This document shows positions 7,771-11,638 of a DNA stretch of 11,638 bases, in pieces. The notes below the pieces were generated by a model, which saw only the letters and a list, made by a program, of their open reading frames with translations, ran no database searches and was not told where the DNA came from. Every line of letters starts with the position of its first letter. Position 1 is the first letter of the stretch. A program made the translations under genes and the position numbers. Source of the stretch: Rhizobiaceae bacterium (GTDB taxonomy: Bacteria; Pseudomonadota; Alphaproteobacteria; Rhizobiales; Rhizobiaceae); contig JACMIV010000201.1 of the NCBI GenBank assembly GCA_014380965.1, forward strand, positions 1-11,638, read 5' to 3'.

Positions 7771-7918
7771 TCGACGCTTCGTCATCCGGGACTTGATCCG
7801 TGATCCATGCCGAAGCGTCGATGACAGCCGAAGCGGTGGACGTTGGCCACTTCATCCCGATCCGGATCGTCAGCCACGCCGTCTCGGCATGGATTCCGGG
7901 TCAAGCCCGGGATGACGA
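7771..7918. repeat. RIME-like palindromic repeat element
   Basis: The 35-bp arms 7779-7813 and 7884-7918 are inverted copies, identical at 30 of 35 positions by my count. Each is a version of the GTCATCCCGGGCTTGACCC sequence that is widespread between genes in rhizobia. Arm one is also closed by a perfect 11-bp outer stem, TCGACGCTTCG (7771-7781) with its complement at 7811-7821. The middle contains the perfect 12-bp palindrome CGATCCGGATCG (7858-7869). Such elements are intergenic mosaics (RIME type) that fold in RNA; many are thought to be non-autonomous mobile repeats. Confidence 0.75.
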
Positions 7919-7958
7919 CCGTCATGCGTTGCGGCTCGCTGTTCGCTTGGCCGTTCTG

Positions 7959-7990
7959 CCGGTCTCGGCGGCTTGGGCCACCGAGACCGG
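7959..7990 (-). terminator. Strong hairpin just after frcB, no T-tract
   Basis: CCGGTCTCGG (7959-7968) and CCGAGACCGG (7981-7990) are perfect 10-bp complements. Inside them GGC (7970-7972) and GCC (7977-7979) pair around loop TTGG, giving 13 pairs with one mismatch. It begins 12 nt after the frcB stop on the minus strand and lacks a T-tract, so an attenuating or mRNA-stabilising role fits better than full termination. Confidence 0.6.
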
Positions 7991-8002
7991 ATGTTCGACC
8001 GA

Positions 8003-9037
8003 TCAGCCCCAGCAGGCCTTGGCCGCATCTTCGGACGTCATCGAGGCGACGCCCTCGGCCGGCTTGTCGGTCACGAGATCGACGCCGGTATTGGTGAAGT
8101 TCAGCCCTTCCGTCGCCTTCGGCTTCTCGCCGGACGTCGCGAAGGCCTTGACCGCTTCGACGCCAAGCGAGGCCATCTTCAGCGGGTACTGCATGGAGGT
8201 CGCGCCGATGACCCCGTCCTTGATGTTCGCGATTCCGGGGCAGCCGCCGTCGATCGACACGATCAGCACCTGCGATTCGAGGCCGACGGCCTTCAGCGCC
8301 TCGTAGGCACCCGCGGCGGCCGGCTCGTTGATCGTGTAGACGACGTTGATGCCCGGATCCTTCTGGAGAAGGTTCTCCATGGCGGTGCGGCCGCCCTCTT
8401 CGTTGCCGTTGGTGATGTCGTGGCCGACGATGCGCGGATCTTCCTCGTCGCCGATGCGCGATGCGTCCTTCACGTCGATGCCGAAGCCCTGCATGAAGCC
8501 CTGGTCGCGCTGAACGTCGACGGAGGGCTGCGCCGGGATGAGGTCGAGGAAAGCGATCTTCGCATCCGCGGCCTTGTCGCCGAGCGAGGCCTTGGCCCAC
8601 TGCCCGATGAGCTCGCCCGCCTTGAAGTTGTCGGTGGCGAAGGTCGCGTCGGCCGAATCGATCGGCTCGAGCGAGGTGTCGAGCGCGATGACGAGGATGC
8701 CGGCCTGACGCGCCTGCTGCAGGACCGGGACCATCGCCTTGGTGTCCGAGGCGGTGATGAGGATTCCCTTGGCGCCGCCAGCGATGCAGCTTTCGACCGC
8801 GGCGACCTGGCCTTCGGTGTCGCCGTCGATCTTGCCGGCATAGGTCTGGAGCGTCACTCCGATCTCGGCGGCCTTGGCCAGCGCCCCTTCCTTCATCTTG
8901 ACGAAGAACGGGTTCGTGTCGGTCTTGGTGATGAGGCAGACCAGCGGGCTGTCCTGGGCGGCCGCGGGGGCAGCGAACGCGCTGATTCCCGTAATGGCTG
9001 CGAGGGTCGTGGTGGCAAGAAGCGTGCGAAACGTCAC
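8003..9037 (-). CDS. frcB: FrcB, periplasmic sugar-binding protein of fructose-type ABC transporter
   Basis: FrcB captures sugar (fructose, and in Sinorhizobium also ribose and mannose) in the periplasm and passes it to FrcC. The 344-aa protein begins with a signal peptide, [17 protein letters not shown]..., likely cut after APAAA at about residue 27. It continues as a periplasmic-binding fold of the ribose type: [19 protein letters not shown], the ASDTKAMVP and [20 protein letters not shown] segments, and [20 protein letters not shown], then [16 protein letters not shown]. Many of these are nearly identical to Sinorhizobium FrcB as I recall it. The start is the GTG at 9037, with GGGAGGA 7 nt upstream. 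It is the first gene of frcBCA and faces the ROK regulator. The exact sugar range is inferred. Confidence 0.93.
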   Translation of the reverse strand: MTFRTLLATTTLAAITGISAFAAPAAAQDSPLVCLITKTDTNPFFVKMKEGALAKAAEIGVTLQTYAGKIDGDTEGQVAAVESCIAGGAKGILITASDTKAMVPVLQQARQAGILVIALDTSLEPIDSADATFATDNFKAGELIGQWAKASLGDKAADAKIAFLDLIPAQPSVDVQRDQGFMQGFGIDVKDASRIGDEEDPRIVGHDITNGNEEGGRTAMENLLQKDPGINVVYTINEPAAAGAYEALKAVGLESQVLIVSIDGGCPGIANIKDGVIGATSMQYPLKMASLGVEAVKAFATSGEKPKATEGLNFTNTGVDLVTDKPAEGVASMTSEDAAKACWG

Positions 9038-9129
9038 GGATAATCCTCCCGAGATGTGATCCGATGGCGGCCGCCGATGTGATGCGGCCCTGTCTCCGCC
9101 GCAGCCTCCTCGCTGCGACCGACCGGCAG

Positions 9130-9158
9130 AGAAAAGCGGTAAACATTCCCGCTGTCAA
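9130..9158 (-). promoter_or_regulatory. frcB: Candidate frcB promoter
   Basis: On the minus strand a perfect TTGACA (9158-9153) is followed after 17 bp by TTTTCT (9135-9130), a weak -10. It would give a leader of about 85 nt before the frcB start. Its -35 lies at the edge of the AT-rich palindrome, so a bound repressor would block polymerase. Confidence 0.45.
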
Positions 9159-9192
9159 CTTAAATAAATCAAGTGGATTTAATTATTGACAG
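9152..9192. promoter_or_regulatory. Operator-like nested palindrome, probable ROK repressor site
   Basis: The outer repeat CTGTCAA (9152-9158) / TTGACAG (9186-9192) encloses an inner repeat, TTAAATAAATC (9160-9170) / GATTTAATTAT (9176-9186), matching at 9 of 11 positions around a 5-bp spacer. ROK repressors (NagC, Mlc, XylR) bind AT-rich sites of this type. It lies between divergent sugar-transport and ROK genes, so autoregulation plus control of frcBCA is the simplest reading. Confidence 0.55.
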
Positions 9193-9214
9193 GCGATCCG
9201 CCCCGTCACACTCT
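9186..9214 (+). promoter_or_regulatory. Candidate promoter of the ROK regulator
   Basis: TTGACA at 9186-9191 is a perfect -35 on the plus strand. Seventeen bases later CACTCT (9209-9214) is a poor -10. The hexamer is the right end of the palindrome, mirror-image to the frcB -35. The leader to the start codon would be about 180 nt. Confidence 0.35.
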
Positions 9215-9390
9215 CGAAAGGGTACCGTCCCAAGGCACCGGCGGGCGATCTGAACCCGCGGCCGCTGAGCGAAACGTCGTCCGGTCGCCGCCTGTGCCGG
9301 TCGAGAAGCAAAAAATTAGAATGCGCTCGTCCGGAGCAGGAGACAAGACCCGGAATCCGCCGGGCCTTGTACCGGATCGAAGAAGACGAA

Positions 9391-9397
9391 AGGGAGG
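9391..9397 (+). promoter_or_regulatory. Ribosome binding site that sets the regulator start
   Basis: AGGGAGG lies 4 nt before the ATG at 9402 and is the only strong ribosome site in this part. It argues against an upstream in-frame TTG at 9186, which is the -35 hexamer itself. Confidence 0.7.
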
Positions 9398-9401
9398 CCG
9401 G

Positions 9402-10676
9402 ATGGACCGAGCGGAGGAGACGGAACGCCGTGCGAGGACGGCGGAGGGCGAGACAGGCGGCGTCGGCGACCGGCAGGTTCCGGACGAGCGCATGCGCGGC
9501 TCGAACCAGTCGGGCCTTCGCGCCCACAACGAGCGCGCCGTCCTCTCGCTGATCCGCCGCCACGGGGTGATGGCCAAGGCTGACATCGCGCGGCGCACCG
9601 GCCTGTCGCCGCAGACGGCATCGGTGATCATGCGGGCGCTGGAGCTGGAGGAGCTCGTGCTTCGCGACGAGCCGCGGCGCGGCAAGGTCGGCCAGCCTTC
9701 GATCCCGATGCGGCTCAATCCCGATGGCGCCTTCTCGCTCGGCCTCAAGATCGGGCGGCGCTCGGTCGATCTCGTGCTCATGGACTTCGTCGGCACGATC
9801 CGTGCCCATGTCCGCCGCACCTACCGTCTGCCGCGTCTTGCCGAGATCCGCGCCTTCGTGCGCGAGGCCTCGGACGAGGTGACGGCGACGCTCGACGCCA
9901 AGCGACGGGGCCGCATCGTCGGCCTCGGCGTCGCCATGCCCTACGAGCTCTGGGACTGGGCCGAGGAGATTGGTGCGCCGCCGGGCGTCATGGACGAGTG
10001 GCGCGACCTCGATGTCGAGGCCGAGATCGGCGCCGCCGCGGGATATCCCGTCTATCTCGCGAACGACGCGACCGCGGCCTGCGCGTCCGAGCACGTCTTC
10101 GGCACGATCGGCAGTCTCGACTATCTCTACTTCTTCGTCGGCGCCTTCATCGGCGGCGGCATCGTGATGGACGGGGATCTCGTCAGCGGACGCCTCGGCA
10201 ATGCCGGCGCGCTCGGCTCGATGCCGGTTCCAAGGCCGGGCGGGCAGGGTGGTTTCGACCAGCTCCTCAACTCGGCCTCCCTCCACGTCCTCGAAAAGAT
10301 GATGCGCGATGCCGGCCGCGATCCCCTCGACCTCTGGCGCACCGACGGCGGCGCGTCCTGGGCCGAGCTCGGGCCGCTCCTCGACGACTGGGTAAGAATC
10401 GCGGCCCGGAGTCTTGCGCATGCGATCGTCTCGGCGATCTCCGTCTACGACTTCGAATGCGCCGTCATCGACGGCAGCTTTCCGCCGCAGGTGCGACAGG
10501 CGCTCGTCGAGGCTACGCGCCTGGAGCTTGCCGGACTGCGGCTCGTCGGCCTCTCGCCGGTCGACATCCGCGCCGGCACGATCGGCGCCGCCGCGCGTGA
10601 GATCGGCTCGGCGAGCCTCCCCTTCTTCGCCCGCTTCCTTCTCGACCACCGCGTACTCTACACCGAGAAGGGGTAA
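9402..10676 (+). CDS. frcR: ROK-family transcriptional repressor of the frc operon
   Basis: This 424-aa protein has a charged N-terminus of about 30 residues, then a winged-helix DNA-binding domain at about 36-105: NERAVLSLIRRHG, KADIARRTGLSPQTASVIMRALELEELV as the helix-turn-helix, and a basic wing with RRGKVGQPS. From about 110 on it is a ROK sugar-kinase-like fold with LGVAMP (175-180), the NDATAACASE loop (221-230) and FIGGGIVMDGDLVSG (249-263). The ROK zinc site CxCGxxGC and its GH motif are missing; the place reads NAGALGSMPVPRPGGQGG. It should bind sugar but is unlikely to be a kinase. It is divergent from frcBCA, the position of frcR in Sinorhizobium. The stop is 33 bp from that of the facing nucleotidase gene. 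Confidence 0.87.
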   Translation: MDRAEETERRARTAEGETGGVGDRQVPDERMRGSNQSGLRAHNERAVLSLIRRHGVMAKADIARRTGLSPQTASVIMRALELEELVLRDEPRRGKVGQPSIPMRLNPDGAFSLGLKIGRRSVDLVLMDFVGTIRAHVRRTYRLPRLAEIRAFVREASDEVTATLDAKRRGRIVGLGVAMPYELWDWAEEIGAPPGVMDEWRDLDVEAEIGAAAGYPVYLANDATAACASEHVFGTIGSLDYLYFFVGAFIGGGIVMDGDLVSGRLGNAGALGSMPVPRPGGQGGFDQLLNSASLHVLEKMMRDAGRDPLDLWRTDGGASWAELGPLLDDWVRIAARSLAHAIVSAISVYDFECAVIDGSFPPQVRQALVEATRLELAGLRLVGLSPVDIRAGTIGAAAREIGSASLPFFARFLLDHRVLYTEKG

Positions 10677-10681
10677 GGCTC

Positions 10682-10696
10682 GAGCCCCGCCGGCTC
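10682..10696. terminator. Weak hairpin between convergent genes
   Basis: GAGCC (10682-10686) and GGCTC (10692-10696) pair around loop CCGCC in the 33-bp gap between the convergent regulator and nucleotidase genes. There is no T-tract, so a terminator role is only possible. Confidence 0.3.
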
Positions 10697-10709
10697 CTGA
10701 TCCAGTCCG

Positions 10710-11638
10710 TCACTCCAGGCGCTTGATCCGCCCATCGGTGAAGGGTTCGTAGGCTTCGGCCTTGCCTGCCAGATAATCCGTGAGAACGGCGTCGAGGCCG
10801 GGTCCGTAGTCGTAGGCATTGCGCGCCTTCTCGGCGAAGACGGCATAGCCGTCGCCGCCGCCGCGCAGGAAGTTGTTGGAGACGACGATATAGTCGGCCG
10901 CCGGGTCGATCGGGACGAAGGCCTCGCCTTGACGAACCCGCACGGCCTTGATCCGGTTTCGGCCGGGTTCGCCGCCCGGCGACCACTCGACCTCGATCCC
11001 CGCGACCTGCGGAAAACGCCCGCTCCCTTCCTCGACCTTCGAGACCCCGTTCTCGAGCGCGGCGACGACGCCGGCGCCGTTCAGCGTGAATGTCGAGAGC
11101 GTGTTGCGGAAGGGCAGGACCGTCAGCACCTCGCCCCTCGTGATCGCGCCCGTGTCGATCGAGGCCCGAAGGCCGCCGCCGTTGGCGATGGCGATCGTCG
11201 CGCCTTGTGCCTTCGATCGGTCGAGCATGGCGTCTGCGACGAGGTTGCCCATGGCGCATTCGCCGGTTCGGCAGGTCTCGCGCGCTCCGTCGATGTCGGC
11301 GGCGGCCTCGGCGACGACGCTGGACCGGAGCGCCTCCAACGGTTTGGCGAGTTCGGCGATCCGCGCCTTCGTCGCCGGATCCTCTGGAACCGAGGCGTCG
11401 AGGAGGATCGGACCGCCTTCGGCGCGGCCGGGTGCGATCGGCAACGTGTCGGTCAAGGCGAGATCGAGGCGGCCGAGATAGAGGCCGTTCGAGCCCGCCT
11501 GCACGATCGGCACCGTCTGGCCGTCCGGAGCGGCGACGAAGGTCGGATAGGGACCAGCAGCGGCCTCCGGCGCGACGGCTTTGGGAACGCGGCGGTCGCC
11601 TCCGCGCAGCGCTTCCTGCGCCCCCCGTTCCGGGCTCG
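10710..11638 (-). CDS. 5'-nucleotidase / UshA-like phosphoesterase, C-terminal part (5' end outside window)
   Basis: The open frame runs to the window edge, leaving 308 residues before the TGA at 10710-10712. The first part, with GPYPTFV and TVPIVQAGSNGLYLGRLDLAL, is the end of the metallophosphoesterase domain; its metal-binding GHTH motif would lie just outside. The rest is the 5'-nucleotidase C-terminal domain (PF02872 type): CAMGNLVADAML, IANGGGLRASIDTG, ITRGEVLTVLPFRNTLSTF, and SNNFLRGGGDGYAVF, which hold the nucleotide-binding loops. Such enzymes are usually periplasmic and release phosphate and nucleosides from nucleotides, UDP-sugars or related esters. Two cysteines (CRTGEC) may form a disulfide, which fits export. 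The exact substrate is unknown. An in-frame GTG at 11513 is not the start, because homology continues upstream. Confidence 0.9.
   Translation of the reverse strand, partial: SPERGAQEALRGGDRRVPKAVAPEAAAGPYPTFVAAPDGQTVPIVQAGSNGLYLGRLDLALTDTLPIAPGRAEGGPILLDASVPEDPATKARIAELAKPLEALRSSVVAEAAADIDGARETCRTGECAMGNLVADAMLDRSKAQGATIAIANGGGLRASIDTGAITRGEVLTVLPFRNTLSTFTLNGAGVVAALENGVSKVEEGSGRFPQVAGIEVEWSPGGEPGRNRIKAVRVRQGEAFVPIDPAADYIVVSNNFLRGGGDGYAVFAEKARNAYDYGPGLDAVLTDYLAGKAEAYEPFTDGRIKRLE

Larger units (their letters stand above)
7641..8002. other. Structured spacer between frcB and frcC
   Basis: These 362 bp within the frc operon carry no plausible gene. From the frcB side they hold a strong hairpin (7959-7990), then a RIME-like palindromic element (7771-7918), then about 130 bp with no clear signal before the frcC ribosome site. 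Confidence 0.75.
9038..9401. other. Divergent control region between frcB and the ROK regulator
   Basis: This 364-bp region has an AT-rich island at 9152-9192, sharply different from its GC-rich surroundings, which holds the operator-like palindrome and two outward-facing -35 hexamers. The rest, including a leader of about 180 bp before the regulator start, shows no clear gene. A short A-run stands near 9309-9315. Confidence 0.7.

Noticed and set aside
7771..7918. The repeat in the frcB-frcC spacer as a CRISPR array or transposon end
   Set aside because: There are only two arms, in inverted orientation, with no regular spacers, no transposase and no target duplication visible. A RIME-like palindromic element explains it better.
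7782..9158. A 458-codon minus-strand frame over frcB
   Set aside because: It is frcB out of frame: Arg/Gly/His-rich and without motifs. The frcB frame has a signal peptide, a ribosome site and full homology.
9186..9401. An upstream extension of the ROK regulator by 72 residues
   Set aside because: The start would be the TTG of the -35 hexamer inside the operator. The segment is low-complexity, and the ATG at 9402 has a strong ribosome site.
9183..10649. A 488-codon minus-strand frame opposite the ROK regulator
   Set aside because: Antisense shadow caused by high GC. The plus strand carries clear ROK and helix-turn-helix motifs.

Overview
The window is GC-rich (roughly 65 %) with closely packed genes. 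It looks like a chromosomal stretch of an alphaproteobacterium of the order Hyphomicrobiales (Rhizobiales). The evidence is an NrnC-type nano-RNase, a histidine cluster of the form hisB–DUF2628–hisH–hisA, an HslV with the N-terminal extension seen in this group, a fructose ABC transporter that reads almost like the Sinorhizobium FrcBCA proteins, and a RIME-like palindromic repeat. The family or genus cannot be fixed from the sequence alone.

Layout, left to right. (1) 1-116, plus: C-terminal end of a VapC/PIN-domain toxin, cut by the window edge. (2) 222-839, plus: nrnC, the dinucleotide-degrading DEDDy exonuclease. (3) 852-1967, minus: an uncommon two-domain protein, a peroxiredoxin-like thioredoxin fold without the peroxidatic cysteine joined to a prolyl-4-hydroxylase-type 2-oxoglutarate/Fe(II) oxygenase. 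(4) 4746 down to 2101, minus: hisB, a DUF2628 membrane protein, hisH and hisA. hisF and hisE, which usually follow in rhizobia, are not here. (5) 5646 down to 5089, minus: hslV without hslU beside it. (6) 9037 down to 5770, minus: frcB-frcC-frcA, with a 362-bp spacer between frcB and frcC that carries a strong hairpin and a RIME-like element. (7) 9402-10676, plus: a divergent ROK-family repressor, probably frcR. Between frcB and frcR lies an AT-rich operator-like palindrome with an outward-facing TTGACA hexamer at each end. (8) 10710-11638, minus: C-terminal two thirds of a secreted 5'-nucleotidase, cut by the right edge.

How it works together. The frc block is a self-contained sugar-uptake and regulation unit: a periplasmic binding protein, a permease, a single-domain ATPase and a divergently encoded sugar-responsive repressor. 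HisB, HisH and HisA are consecutive parts of histidine synthesis; HisH needs HisF from elsewhere in the genome. NrnC and HslV are housekeeping RNA- and protein-turnover enzymes.

No mobile element, tRNA, rRNA or CRISPR array was seen. I found no clearly new multi-gene system. The points most worth a second look are the cysteine-less peroxiredoxin/oxygenase fusion, the frcB/frcR operator region, the structured frcB-frcC spacer, and the rearranged his and hsl neighbourhoods.
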